Positions 21,430 through 33,200 of a DNA stretch of 64,000 nucleotides are shown here, piece by piece. Under the pieces are notes generated by a model, which saw nothing but the letters and a program-made list of their open reading frames with translations, ran no database searches and had not been told where the DNA came from. Position numbers and translations under genes: made by a program. Numbering within the stretch: the stretch's first letter is position 1; every line of letters starts with the position of its first letter. This DNA comes from Halichondria panicea (lineage: Eukaryota; Porifera; Demospongiae; Suberitida; Halichondriidae): contig NC_087377.1 of NCBI RefSeq assembly GCF_963675165.1, positions 9,689,122 to 9,753,121 on the forward strand, in the 5' to 3' direction.

Positions 21430-24400
21430 GAACTGCTGTTGGGAGTCTGACCTCGACCTCCATGCCCCTCTCAGCCAATGGAGTCCTAACATTATGTCCA
21501 GATGTTCCCCTCTCCATCACCTGCTCACACAACAACACTGCTAGTGGTTCCACTCGCTGGAGGATTACCGGAACCACCACACAAAACTGTAATGCTCTTC
21601 TGAGTCACGATCCCCCTGACAACGAGGCTTGTGGTCCATTCATAATCACCTCAACCAGTAACATGGACTCTGTACTGAGCTCCACTGCTGAATTAGTTGC
21701 TGTCCCTGAGACACTGGATGGAGCTATGGTTGAGTGTTTGGACGGCGCTGGTAGTGTTGCTGAGTCCTTGGGGATCATCACTATTCAAGTTGTAGGTGAG
21801 TCAAGACTGGCTTTTATTGGTACGGCATGCATGTCTTTCTCTTTCAGATCCCACCCCTACTCCTACTTTTGTGTTGTACTCTGTTGATTCTGAAATATTA
21901 GGTAGCTTGACAATTAATGTGACCAGTATCGGTGCTTATGGTACTGGTGTTACTTATTCTGGTACTGTGGTGAGAGGAAATGGCTCAGTTCACACGGGTG
22001 GTAATATGCTCAATGTGTCGGGTCTGGACTACACTTATAATCACAGTATACATATTATGGGTGCCAGTAATGTGTGTTCTGGACTGCAGAGAAACAATCA
22101 GTTCAGCTTTTCCTTCAACATATCAGGTAATTAAACTATATATATAGAGACATGCTGGATGCTATAGTTACTTGCATGCAGAAATTTCCATCATTAAACT
22201 GTCTCACTTCATCACATGCTCCAACCCCGCTCTTCCTATCACCTTAACTTGGGACGTTGATCAAGGAGTGAGTTATGCCTGATCTGTTTGAGTGTTGTAT
22301 ACTATCATATATATATAATTATTTATACAGAAGCGATTTTCCACTGATTTAGCAGATCCACTCCAACCTCCTGTGGTTGGTATACCAATCATAAGCTTTG
22401 TGGGGGGTACTGTTAGCTCAGCTTCACCCTATACCCTCTCCAACCCAATTGTGGGCGACATGTACAATTTAACTGTGGCTGTTCGTAATGCTGCTGGAGT
22501 GGCGACACGAACAAATCTTATTAAAGGTATATATAATATTATATATTCATTGATCGTTGCGCATGTGCTCTAATGTCGGTGCATTCGGCCTTATATAGTT
22601 TCTGCAATTGACATTGATGTTGGCACAGTTGCCAGTCAACGTTGCTTGAGTGTCATCGTCAGATCAGAATGCTCCGAGGTTGTTACCTCAGGGGACTTCA
22701 GTGTGATTCTTACATATTTGGTTGAGGCATGTCAAACTGTAACCGACTTTGCCAACTCCCAAAGTGTGACTAGAGTAATTACTACACCGGCTGGTGTGTG
22801 TATCCCTGTGGAAACTAGATCAATCAAAGAACTTTGTTACACTGCCACTCTCAAGTATCAAAGTACAACCATTACGATTCAAACAAACATGGAATTGCAA
22901 AGTTGTCTGGTATTTGCTCTGACAGCTCAGTTGGGGTCAGGGGTCACCTTCACACTCAACCGTGCAGCCGACAACAGTGGAGCAGTAACTCACACCACTG
23001 TTGCCACACTGGGATGTGCTAATAGTGCTTTTATACTCTCTAGAGATGAGAATGTGCTTTGTCGTGACGGTGTCTGGGAAATAAATGGAAATATCTCATG
23101 TTCTGGTAAAGTTCTGATAAATTAGCATAATAGGTACTAGAGTATTGGAAATAATACTATTAGGCCATAAATGTCCATTTTTGCCGTTACATTGAGTTTT
23201 GTGTTCTCAAGGTGAGTATTATGGTCTTGAATCATAATACAGTGGCTTACAGAACAGTCGTCACGGTAAACTTGGCTGTCGACTGTGTGTGTGTCTGTTC
23301 CAGCTGTAACTGCTCAACAGTTGCAATGCACATGTATTATTATACATGGTATTCATGTCATGTACGTAACAAGATTGAATTCTGGTAACCAATTTTTCTC
23401 CAATAGAGCCTATTTAATTTTGTTAAACTCACCTATATAGGAAGGAAGGCTTTGACTTCATATAATACAGGGAAGCTACAATCCTTTCTCTGAATAACTA
23501 GTAACAACAAGTTGACAAGTAATTTAGTGATACATTTTGAGAACTCAATGATTGCCTCACTCAGCAATATTTAGGCTCACGTGATGTTGTCTGGCTTTAA
23601 TATCACGTGACAGGTAACTTCCACTTTAGACATCGAGTTGCAAGAACTCTGAAAACGTAGTCTCGCGCAGCCAGCCCCGGATGTTTTCTATTTGAACGCT
23701 AGGTCGATAACATGGGTCTGGTGAACTTCCTATGTAGAAGTTGTGTCGACACGCCAAAGATTTCTTGGTGTGTTAACTGCTGCGGTCAATTGGAGGCAAA
23801 AAGAAAGAAAAGAAGTTATGCAAAGCAGCCTCTTGTTTCCCAACTTGCTACAGTTTCCAGCTAGATCAACTGACAATAACGGCTTATTTATGCTGTAAGT
23901 CAGAAGATCACAGAAAGAGAGAGAAGTTTCATGGGTAATTGCACAAAAGCAAGAGCCGTATGAGTTGTAGGTATTTAGCTTCAAGGATGTCTCCTACTAG
24001 ACCTAAAACTATATAGTGGCAGTACTGCAAATAAGATTTGATTTGATCTTTTGCTCTGAGAACTTCCCCCAAAAGTTCATTATTCACTATTTTTGGGGTG
24101 TGGCCTAAATTAATGGCCACACCCATTGTCAGTGGAGTTGTCTTACTGTACAGTAATGACTTGTTATTCACTCAGTCAGTTCCTGTGTTGTATTGTTTAC
24201 TGTTTAATTATACATGCATGAGTTCTTATTACTAGTTAACACTTCTTTTGTATAGGTCTATCTTATTGCTTTGTGCTCTAGCTCGACGGCCAGCTCCCTA
24301 TAGCGGCGCCCTTTGTGTATGGGAGCCTCTGCTCCACTGTCTTTGTTGTCTTAGTATTTACCGTCTATTTACCGTCTATGTTTTGTGCATACTGTCAGTT

Positions 24401-27400
24401 GTTGATCTATGGTTGAATGTTATTAATTTTAATCTTGAACTGCTGCTCGGTGCACGAACTCAACATCTACAATTAATGCACCTATAGTATAATTATAGAA
24501 ACCACTGGTGATAGTAAATAGTGGTCACAAATAATATTATTCATGGTTGATGACCGCAGTGTGGTTACAATAATTGTGAAAACCACAGTTCTACAAATAA
24601 ATTATGTACATGTAGTCCTGGTGCTTAGTGCTCAAATCTGTATGGATCTACACATGCAAGAAGGAGAGAAGCTATAGCAACGAGTCACTAGAAAGATCCA
24701 GACTGAGCTTAAACCAGGCATGTTATGTTTCAAGGTTCTCAATGGATTCAGTTCTCAGAGCAAAAGATCAAATCAAATCTTATTTGGGGAAAGTGATGAG
24801 GGGTAGCCTCGATCCAATTGAATGCTAGGTCGCCTCCTCGGCCTGGTATTGATTGTATCTGGGCGTGTATCTGGGCATGTGCTGTGGTTGCTGTGGTTGC
24901 TCAGGTATTCGCTCAAAACAAGTGAATAGAAACACTAATAGTGTATGTAAGCATACTTACTCCGTAAAATCAATTAAATCATAGATATAGGCTTAGCTAG
25001 AGTGTGAGGAGCTGTCTTGTGCGAAGGAAGAAGGAGCATCACTCTTGTGAAAGAACAGACCTAGGTTCTCAAGTTTCTGCTATCAGTTGGCTACCTTTGT
25101 CTTTGATTGACTACACAATTTAATACTAGCACTTGATTAGACCATTGATTGCCAGATACACTTGGTAGAGTCTATCCTCAGACTCTGGCCATCGATCTCT
25201 TGTATACTATGCTCAGGGGTGTCCACAAGTGGCTGGGCCTGGGATGTATTGTCAAATCGAGCAGAAACTTGAGAACCTAGGTCTGTTCTAGTTGGGCGGA
25301 GTCCAACCAACGCTGCGCTCTGGGTTGGGTATCAGTACATGTAGCAGTTTTGTTCCACCGGTACTTGAGACAGAGTATGAATATTGTTTAATCTTTAAGT
25401 GGCTGACAACCGCGCGCATGGCTCAGGGGTGCGATATAAAGAAATCAATTAACTATTTGGATGGCTATTCTAGCTGACTGGATCTAGCTATAGTTGTTTT
25501 GGAATTCAAGAAAGACCTCAGACTCTTAGAGAAAGTAGAAGAATACTGTAGCCTGTAATATAAGATTTAGTACAGGCAGAAATAAACTTTTTCATAATAG
25601 TTAGACATCTAGCACAAGGAGAGGTACAGCCAGCTATAAGACTACCCCAAGGCTTCTGAGAAGCTTTTCGAAGACCAAAGAAGGCATACATAACACAGGT
25701 TTTGTCCAAACTAATGATCTAATCTTATTGGTAGCACAACAAAACTTAAAACAAAGACAAGTCCTTTTAATTAATTAATACATACTGTTCAAGCTTCATT
25801 CATAGATGCTAAGATAGACTATGCTTCTTTTCTAGTAGCCTAGATATCCAGCAGGAGCTGTTTCTGCATTCTCCAGAGAAATACAGTGTCCCAGCTCGCC
25901 TTGTCAGCTAAATTGAGCTGTAAGGTTTCCCACTTGAACGCAGCAATCTGATTGGGCTGCAAATTTCTTGCAGTGGGAACAAAACTGCTACATGTACTGA
26001 TACCCAACCATGAGCGAAGCGTTGGTTGGACTCCGCCCAACTAGGTCTGTTCTTTCACAAGAGTGATGCTCTTTCTTTCTTCGCACAAGACAGCTCCTCA
26101 CACTCTAGCTAGCTAATCTATGACAAACTAAACTTGCAAAGAATAGACCTATGACACGGAGTTCTTTGTGATTTAACGGTGATTTTACAGAGTAAGTATG
26201 CTTATACATACACTATTAGTGTTCCTATTCGCTTCACCTTGCTCAGGTATTCGCTCGTTTTGAGCAAATACCTGAGCAGCTACAGCACATGCCCAGATAT
26301 ACAATCAATACCAGGCCGAGGAGGCGACCTAGCGTTCAATTGGAGACGGATCGGCCTGCGATCGAGGCTAGATGAGGGGCTGATGAGAAAGTACTAATCT
26401 ATAGTTTGCCTGTGGAATTATGGCTAGTTTGACCATTGATAGTAGAGGAAGAGGGATTGGAAACGCCTGTGATTACAGTAAACAACTGCATTGCTCTTGC
26501 TCCGTAAATTATCGTATAATACTACACTCACAATAAATAACAAATGGCAGTCAAAGCAGTTAGAGCAGCTATTAGCAGTTATTCTGGAGGACGAGGAATT
26601 CCTATAGTCTTCCTATTGGACACTCCAACGTTTAAAGATTGAAAGAAACTGAGGAGAAGATTAAGAAAACAATATAGATACTATAGTTTAGCTGTTTTTA
26701 TGTGCAATGTTTTTATACTAATCATCTATATTCAGTTCATACTTCACATACATGACATACATGTAAATCAGATGATATGGCCAACAGATATATAAACTGA
26801 AAATAAATCTATCTATAGTGTCTTGGGTGAGATTAAGAAGGGGTTTTCTGTCTTCGTTCTTACTTAATCTTCGAGGTCGAAACTTTGCGGCATCTACACA
26901 TGTGCAAAAAGGAAGTTGAGATGGTGGAAAGTAGTTCAAGCCACAATATAAACCCTAAGTAATGAGTACCACTAACAATTAAATGCACATATTCATCCAA
27001 CACCATGAAATAATTACACAAAATGTGCGCATAATCGTAAAAAAGGATACATTTCTCCATCAATAACCAATAAATTACATTGTTCAAGCCATTCAGATGA
27101 ACGAGTAGGCCTAGAATTAGCTTAACTTGGTCTAAGGAAAGATTCATGAAAGCCTGGAAAATTACACAAAGTAATTTTTTAACGTAGTAAAAAAAATTGT
27201 TTTTATTCCTTACTTTTACTGCATCTTTATCACCAGTAAGTATCACTTAAGCTTCCTACGACTTAGATATGGCTACTGTGTCGACTAAGCAGAGTTTCAC
27301 TAAGAAGTGTACTGTTCACATTTATCAACAACAATTATTGGCAGTAGATCTAGATACACATGGTTCAGCGGAAGTGACGTTTTTACTAGCAACATGTAAG

Positions 27401-29832
27401 CGTTTCCAATCCCTCCTCCTCTACTATCAATGGTTCATGGTTTGACTCACAGTGAAGGCCTCTTCAGAATCTTTCATAACATCCACTAAAGTACTAGCTG
27501 TTTGTTAGCTGTAAGAGCCAGAAAGAGCTGCAAAGCTGTACTGCATGCTATAGCCGTCAACCTATCGTTATTTTAGAGAAATGGGCCTGGGGGAACCCTT
27601 GATCCCACCCCTTTTGTTGACAGGAAATGCAATAATGATCCAGAGGGGAGGCCGGACATCATTTGAACTTTCACTAATTAATGACATTCCAGGCCAAATT
27701 GCTTTTCGTTTTTTGCTGACTCAGCAGTAAAACACGACTGCATGGATCTAGCTAGCCTCGGTCCCAGGCCGATTTTTTTTTAATAGAACGAAGTTGAAAA
27801 ATACTGCCTGGTATTGATTGTATCTGGGCGTGGCAGGAACCGGAAACAAAAGCAGAGATTCTTTACATTTTGTTTCCTGCTTTTTTTCTGTAATACTAAA
27901 GGTGTACGTAGGGCATTTTACTCCCGTAAAAGTTACAGTAATTTAGCTCCGTGTCATGTTCTCAATTTATAGCTAGCTAGCTATGGCATGCAACGCGTTG
28001 TCTTGTTTGAAGCAAGATGGCCTCACTCTCATGGCAGAACAGGCCCAGGCTCTCAAGCTCCTGTTTAAGGGAAGGGACGTGTTTATCTGGTTCCCAACGG
28101 GGTATGGCAAGTCTCTCTGCTATATCAGTTGCTACCCTTTTTAATGGACTACAAGCTAGGTAGGACCAAGGCTCCTCCTGTTGACAAAAGTGTTGTTCTT
28201 GTTAATTGTCTCTTCCCTTGTATCTCTCATCATGAGACTCACGATTGACCAGATCAGGAGTCTGAACAATAGAGGTGTTTCTGCTGCCATCCTCAGTAGC
28301 AATAAAGGAATTGACAAAGATTTGGTTGCTACTGCCAAAGAAGTGTCTTCTGGGAAGTATTTCCTGCTGTATACTGCCCCAGAGGCTGTTGTTGAAGACC
28401 ACTGTTGGAGGATTCATTTTTTGTTGTACCACGAGTCAATGTATTAAAAAACCACGCCCAGATCACGCCCAAATACAATCAATACCAGGCCTAGTAGGCG
28501 ACCTAGCGTTCAATTGGAGACGGATCGGCCTGGGGTCGAGGCTAGGATCTAGCTTGTATGGCTATTATGTGCTGATAGGGTTAGGTCCAGTAACCATCAC
28601 AGACACCAAACACAGATGCAGCGACAGAAACCATGCAGAAACATTGTTAGTTGCCCTCTATAACATGTACTCGTGATTATAGGCCGCCCAACTTTTAGAG
28701 GGCGTCTGAAATATAAGACTAGCAGAAGTACAGTAGACGCTACTGCTGAGTCAGCAAACACGAAAAGCAATTTGGCCTTGAATGTCATAATTAGTGAAAG
28801 TTCAAGTGAAGTCTGACCTCCTCTGTAATGCATCAGTTTTATTATTCTACATCTGATCAGATAGTGTTTTAATAACTGTGTCAACAATAATTGCATAACA
28901 TTATATTACTTCTTCTATATAATATTATACCGAAAGAAAAACATGGCGAGAGCATTAGCACAGTGCAGCTTGTAACACTCGTTATGTCTTGTGTCAATGC
29001 ATGATGGTCAGTTGTGCTGTGTTTTGTCTACATCTTAATGTAACCTTTTTTGGAGAATACATGCACCGTATATCTTCTAATTTATCGGACAGCAAAAAAT
29101 AATTATTTTGGAAATTATCTGGGTATAATTGGAACAGATTTTTATAGAGCATGCAAAGTGTCCGGAATAATTAGAACAAGCAAGCAGCTGCATGCGAGCT
29201 AGCTAAGTTTAATAGAACAAGGTACGACTGAATAGTTGCAATAGCTATCTAAAACTAGCTCTCAAAGCTATCTAACTGCAGCACTCTTAAGTCTTACTTG
29301 CCGTCTATGAATGAAACTCAACTTTTCAAGGGTATTGTCCGGATATTTAGAACAAATGTAATATTAAAGCACTGGATTGTCCGTTGTATTAGAACAACGA
29401 AAATTGCCCAAAAGAGTGTCCGGGGTAATTAGAAGTGTCCGATAAATTAGAAGATATACGGTAATCGGATTTTTTTACGAGAATATACAATTAAAGAATT
29501 TCTTGAAAAAATTATATTTTATCAGGCTAAAAACATCACCGATGCTCATGCTTCATTTTCTACTTTTCGCAGAATTATCGTTTGATGTGAAGTTGATACT
29601 AGCCCTTATCCTAACGTTCCTGGTGACCCTGGTTGTTGGAGTTTCCATTGGTGTCGTCATTGTACTTGCAGTGATCAAATATAGGAGGTCTAAGAAGATA
29701 ACTCCGCAACTGACTGAAACGGAGATGATACCACCACAGCCTGTGATATATGAAGAAATTAAACCAGACCCACACACTTGCAGGAACCTCGCTTATGAGA
29801 CATTTAAACGTCATGTGTCTGCAAATCAGTAA
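21430..29832 (+). CDS. Single-pass receptor-like membrane protein, gene 1 (5' end not found)
   Basis: Exons read in phase: 21430-21795, 21848-22126, 22182-22267, 22331-22526, 22599-23105, 29573-29832; all introns are GT..AG, four short (52-72 bp) and the last 6.5 kb. Together they give 563 residues plus stop. Exon 1 is Ig-like (ITCSHN, then RWRITG). Exons 2-4 look like beta-sandwich (fibronectin-III-like) modules with several N-glycosylation sites. Exon 5 has paired cysteines and a sushi-like end (C..LCRDGVWEINGNISC). The last exon supplies a hydrophobic helix of about 23 residues, a KYRRSKK stop-transfer and a 45-residue tail with YEEI and YETF. It is a paralogue of the minus-strand gene at 62448, with identical exon phases. 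The protein probably sits in the plasma membrane; ligand and function are unknown. The joining of exon 5 to the distant last exon rests on phase and on the paralogue's order. Confidence 0.75.
24029..24786. mobile_element. 758-bp TIR element in the receptor intron
   Basis: Arms of about 36 bp (AAATAAGATTTGATTTGATC... and complement) with TTGCTCTGAGAACT. The interior at about 24060-24490 is homologous, in reverse orientation, to 30640-30915. No transposase. Confidence 0.75.
25010..25105 (+). pseudogene. RecQ-like helicase remnant, internally deleted
   Basis: The nucleotides align with the RecQ-like stretch at 28008-28155 in the sister element (GAACAG.CC.AGG.TCTCAAG, then TCTGCTAT..CAGTTG.CTACC and GA.TGACTAC), with the Walker A part missing. 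Too short to function. Confidence 0.6.
25289..26043. mobile_element. 755-bp nested TAGTTGGG..CCCAACTA element, perfect 9-bp duplication
   Basis: Arms of about 70 bp begin TAGTTGGGCGGAGTCCAACC. GGTCTGTTC is repeated at 25280-25288 and 26044-26052, and those 9 bp lie inside an arm of the host element, so this insertion is younger. GCAATCTGATTGG plus a CTGCAA/TTGCAG hairpin lies at 25944-25973, 70 bp from the right end. No transposase frame. Confidence 0.9.
26434..27433. mobile_element. About 1.0-kb element with GATTGGAAACG subterminal motif
   Basis: Arms CATTGATAGTAGAGGAAGAG.. and complement, containing GGGATTGGAAACG. Inserted in a copy of family A: AGTTTGAC precedes it and GGTTTGACTCACAGTGAAGGC follows, the exact continuation seen at 46372. 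Related to the element at 47809; solo ends occur at about 9066 and 11577. The 128-codon minus frame inside (26860-27246) has no motif. Confidence 0.75.
27434..27560. repeat. Family A fragment, copy 3 (right part)
   Basis: Continues the family A sequence interrupted by the preceding element (CTCTTCAGAATCTTTCATA, TTTGTTAGCTGTAAGAG, CAGAAAGAGCTG). Its left part is about 26415-26433. Confidence 0.65.
27753..28544. mobile_element. 792-bp TAGCCTCG-family element carrying a RecQ-like fragment, perfect 9-bp duplication
   Basis: GGATCTAGC flanks both ends (27744-27752, 28545-28553). Left end TAGCCTCGGTCCCAGGCC and right end GGGGTCGAGGCTA. Most of the interior is a RecQ-like helicase fragment. Its two ends, fused, make up the 81-bp element at 60735. 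Confidence 0.9.
27984..28437 (+). pseudogene. RecQ-like DNA helicase fragment inside a transposable element
   Basis: From an ATG at 27984 the frame gives an N-terminal helix, a Q-motif-like EQAQALKLLFKGRDV, and an intact-looking Walker A (FPTGYGKSLCY). One missing T in the run at about 28137-28142 ends it with TAA. After the lesion, in other frames, follow motif Ia-like SLVSLI..DQIRSLNNRG, SAAILSSNKG, and FLLYTAPEAVV (motif near Ic). These are RecQ-family superfamily-2 features; motifs II (DEAH) to VI are absent. At most about 150 residues of a normal 500-600-residue core are present, so it cannot be a working helicase. Whether it was captured from a host gene or descends from an autonomous element's own gene is open; the sister remnant at 25010 shows it predates the split of the two elements. 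Confidence 0.75.
29064..29463. mobile_element. 400-bp MITE, TIR ACCGTATATCTTCTAATTTA
   Basis: Left ACCGTATATCTTCTAATTTA and right TAAATTAGAAGATATACGGT. Subterminal GTGTCCGG.ATAATTAGAA motifs are repeated several times inside. Lies in the last intron of receptor gene 1, about 110 bp upstream of its final exon. Partial relatives at 11140 and about 46945. Confidence 0.85.
29573..29832 (+). CDS. Terminal exon of receptor gene 1: TM helix and tyrosine tail
   Basis: Preceded by a pyrimidine-rich TTTTCGCAG acceptor in the phase required by the donor at 23106. Encodes a short ectodomain link, a strongly hydrophobic helix (ILALILTFLVTLVVGVSIGV onward), basic residues, then the tail. PVIYEEI matches the optimal Src-family SH2 ligand pYEEI, and NLAYETF follows after 11 residues, an arrangement close to an ITAM (YxxI/L x6-12 YxxI/L) but with F at the last position. 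Stop TAA at 29830-29832. Confidence 0.75.
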
Positions 29833-30470
29833 CCTGTATAAGCATGCAGCCTTATATACAGCTAGAACTCTAAGCTTTTTATGTGTTTGTAACAAAGGCT
29901 ATCTGGCCTGCTATTTAGTTAGATTCAACTAGATTACTTTCACAGTAAATATTGACATTAACATGTGTGTTCTTATCACTATCATGTGTCAATCACATGA
30001 CACTTACATAATACATAAATTAAATGAATAAGATTACAATGAATAACATAACTAGAATAGGCTATCATCACATGTTGTAAACTATGTACATGATTCACAG
30101 TTTTCAGTATCAATCACTTTGCTTTGTTCAGTTGTCAAATGCAACTCCTGTTTTAAACGGCTGTCTCATATTTGGTTCCGTCTCACAATACCCTCTTCTA
30201 CCTTATATGAGCATGCGCAAGAAGAGCAAAAATTGCAGCATGTGTAATTGTCACATCATGTTGAAAGCATAAATCACAATTCTCTCCTTATAATTAATAG
30301 AGTATATACTGATTCATTATCTTTGGTATCGAAAAGTTAGTCATTAGATTCAAGGTAAGCTTATGGTCACTTTTTAGCCACAGCTATTTCTTAAACGCAG
30401 CTATAGCTAGCTAGCCATTTTGCTACCGTAGAAACAGGGTTATTAGCACATGGGGTCAATAGCAGAGCTC
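29833..30470. other. Downstream region of receptor gene 1
   Basis: No canonical AATAAA was seen in the first 200 bp. No other gene or repeat recognised. Confidence 0.35.
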
Positions 30471-30476
30471 TATATA

Positions 30477-30620
30477 CAGTAGACTCTCGTTAATCCAGTC
30501 ACCCTTGGGACAGTGCAGCTTGGCCGGAATAGCGAGGTGGCTGTATTTCAGGAAATAGCCACGGCTTAAAAACGACCTTACCTCGAATCTAATGACTAAT
30601 TTTAGATTTTTTTATTTTGG
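30477..30620. mobile_element. Left-end fragment of pogo-like family (CAGTAGACTCTCG)
   Basis: Begins CAGTAGACTCTCGTTAATCC after TA and continues CACCCTTGGGA, GCAGCTTGGCCGGAATAGCG, matching the complement of the right end of the full element at 56105-57107. The rest is missing. Confidence 0.75.
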
Positions 30621-30639
30621 GTTAGAGTCTATACAATTA

Positions 30640-30915
30640 TAGGGCAGCCCTTCGCTACCTATTTCCTGCTTAATATTTTTTGAGTTCGTGCACCGAGCAG
30701 CGTGCGGCATGCAGTTCAAGATTAAGATTAATACATTCAACCATAGATCAACTGACGGTATGCACAAAACATAGACGGTAAATAGACAGTAAATACAAAG
30801 ACGGTGGAGCAGAGGCTCCCACACACACAAAGGGTGCCGCTAGGAGCAGGCCGCTGGGCTAGAGCACAAAGCAATAGGATAGACCTATACAAAAGAAGTG
30901 TTAACTAGTAAATAA
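30640..30915. repeat. Interspersed repeat family D, inverted copy
   Basis: Reverse complement of about 24240-24490 (AGACGGTAAATAGACAGTAA, GGTGGAGCAGAGGCTCCCA, ACAAAGCAATA.GATAGACC). The 72-codon open frame over it is incidental. Confidence 0.7.
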
Positions 30916-31294
30916 GAACTCATGCGCATGTTGTGCCATAAATCCGAAAATCCGAAATGCCTAAAAAATAGGAAATGAAGAAAAAAAGGTGTGGCCATTA
31001 TTAAAGGTAAATGAATGCGTACTTGCATGGATCTAGCTATATAGCTACTGGCTAATTGAAGCTCTAGAGTCGAGATGAGTCAATGCCATGGGCAATCATT
31101 GAATGGAGTAGTCAAAATCATCTAGTAGATGTATAGCCTAGCTAGTGTGCTGTGCCACAGCCTGTGGCTTGCTGTATCCATTCATCCTCAACCTGATAGT
31201 TTCGGTAGTGGGATATACACATATTTTTTCAGTGACACCTATATAAGATCTACTACCCAAGTTTGTGCTCTCTCTATTATCACAATGCATTCTA

Positions 31295-32590
31295 TTTCCA
31301 GGTATATAATCAAGGTGTGTACAGAGTGACTGGGCCAGCTTACTGTGGCTCGCTGTTATCCCGTAGATGAAGTTTCAGGATTTGCAAATCCTGAAACAAA
31401 TTTTGTACACTTTCTGTTAAATTTACAGTCCTTCTATTTCTAGCCATATCTTTAGGGTATGTATAGAGTGACTGAGCCAGCTTACTGTGGCTCAATGTGT
31501 TGCTAGCTGTTATCCCGTGGATGAAGTTTCAAGATTTGCGTTAACGCAAATCCTGAAACAAACTTTGCACACATTCTGTTAAATTTACAGTCCTTCTATT
31601 TCTAGCATTGCTTCAAGGTGTGTATAGAGTGACTGAGCCAGCTTACAGTGGCTCAATGTGTTGCTGTTATCCCGTGGATGAAGTTTCAGGATTTGTGTTG
31701 ACACAACTGAAATTAGTTCGTAGCTCTTGGTATCCCGTATAGAGTCTAATTAGACTATCAGTAAAGTTTCAGGATTTGTGTTAACGCAAATCCTGAAACT
31801 ACATTGTGCAGTCTCCTTTATATTTACAGTCTTTATATTTCCAGCCATATCTTCAGGGTATGTATAGAGTGCATGGCTGAACCAGCTTACTGTGGTTCAA
31901 TGTGTTGCTGTTATCCCGTGGATGAAGTTTCAGGATTTGTGTTAACGCAAATCCTGAAACTACATTGTGCAGTCTCCTTTCAGTAAACTTACAGCCCGTC
32001 TCTTTCCAGCTATAGCTTCAGGGTATGTATAGAGTGAATGTTGCTGTTATCCCGTGGATGAAGTTTCAGGATTTGCGTTAACGCAAATTAAACACTTACA
32101 CTTTTGTTTTTTAATTTATGATCCTTCTATAGTTCTATAACCATGGCTTCAGGGTATGTATAGAGTGACTGAGCCAGCTTACTGTGGCTCAATGTTTTGC
32201 TGTTATCCCGTGGATGAAGTTTCAGGATTTGCGTTAAAACAAATTTTGTACACTTTCTGTTAAATTTACAGTTCTTCTATTTCTAGCCATTGCTTCAGGG
32301 TATGTATATAGAGTGACTGAGCCAGCTTACTGTGGCTCAATGTGTTGCTGTTATCCGTGGATGAAGTTTCAGGATTTACGTTAAAGCAAATTTTGTACAC
32401 ATAAATTTACAGTCCTTCTATTTCTAGCCATTGCTTCAGGGTATGTATATAGAGTGACTGAGCCAGCTTATACTGTGGCTCAATATGTTGCTGTTATCCC
32501 GTGGATGAAGTTTCAGAATTTGTGTTAACGCAACCCCTGAAATGACTTTGTGCAGTCTCTTTTAAATTTACAGTCCCTCCATCAGCCATG
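31295..32590. repeat. Satellite with about 145-bp units containing a 34-bp palindrome
   Basis: About nine units, periods roughly 130-165 bp (one longer). Each has GTATGTATAGAGTGACTGAG, CCAGCTTACTGTGGCTCAAT, TGTTATCCCGTGGATGAAG, then GTTTCAGGATTTGCGTTAAC running into its complement (best at about 31526-31559 and 31767-31800), and a TTTACAGTCCTTCTATTTCT tail. In several units only the left half of the palindrome remains. Confidence 0.9.
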
Positions 32591-32921
32591 CTTTAATGCT
32601 TTGTGCATGCATTTAATTATGTCATGAAGACAATTAAACATATGCATGCACTAATTAATATGCATGAACGTCACACACATAATTATATGCATGGTAATTC
32701 CGCCCCAGGTCACAATCTTCACAAACATAAGACACTACTGCATCTCTGTATTGGAGCTTGTAAACCTATATTATTATTAGAGAGATCATTAATTTATAGA
32801 AATACAAAATATACCTCTGGGATGAGGTAATTTGTGCAGATTGTGACATGTATTTGCCTAGCCTGTTGAATTTGGCAATAGGTTGCAATCTTAAAAACAC
32901 AATAGTGAGCTTATTAGAGGT

Positions 32922-33200
32922 TTGCAAGACCCAACAGGATACAATGCACATGCACTGCTTCCTCAGCTGCTCCTCCGTCATTTTGATCATTCGTGCTGTA
33001 GCTATACCCAAGTACTTTGATTTGCATCACTGACAGAACGCAACATTATCAAGCTTTACAGTCACAGTGTGAGGTGATGATATAAAAGAAATGGCTTGAA
33101 AAATTGTGACTGACAGACGTGCAGGCATCACTAACACATCAAGTTTGTTTGCATTGTTTGCATTGTTTGCATTGTTGCATTGCATCCTGTTGGGTCTTGC
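32922..33200. repeat. Foldback pair with TTTGCATTG microsatellite
   Basis: GCAAGACCCAACAGGATACA at about 32922 is inverted at about 33180-33200 (TGTTGGGTCTTGC). Next to the right arm TTTGCATTG is tandemly repeated about four times (33148-33183). Confidence 0.75.

Larger units (their letters stand above)
24804..26370. mobile_element. 1.57-kb TAGCCTCGA-family element with RecQ remnant, perfect 9-bp duplication
   Basis: GATGAGGGG flanks both ends (24795-24803, 26371-26379). The right end (ACCAGGCCGAGGAGGCGACC ... CGATCGAGGCTA) and the TATTGATTGTATCTGGGCGT stretch near the left end are shared with the element at 27753. Inside are inverted arms (about 25000-25065 against 26041-26104) split by a nested element at 25289-26043, and a shrunken RecQ-like segment at about 25010-25105. 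Confidence 0.9.

Noticed and set aside
26860..27246. 128-codon minus frame as a gene
   Set aside because: Lies in a non-autonomous element and shows no motif or convincing splice context.
31295..32590. CRISPR-like array
   Set aside because: Units are about 145 bp, the spacers are also repeated, and the genome is eukaryotic.
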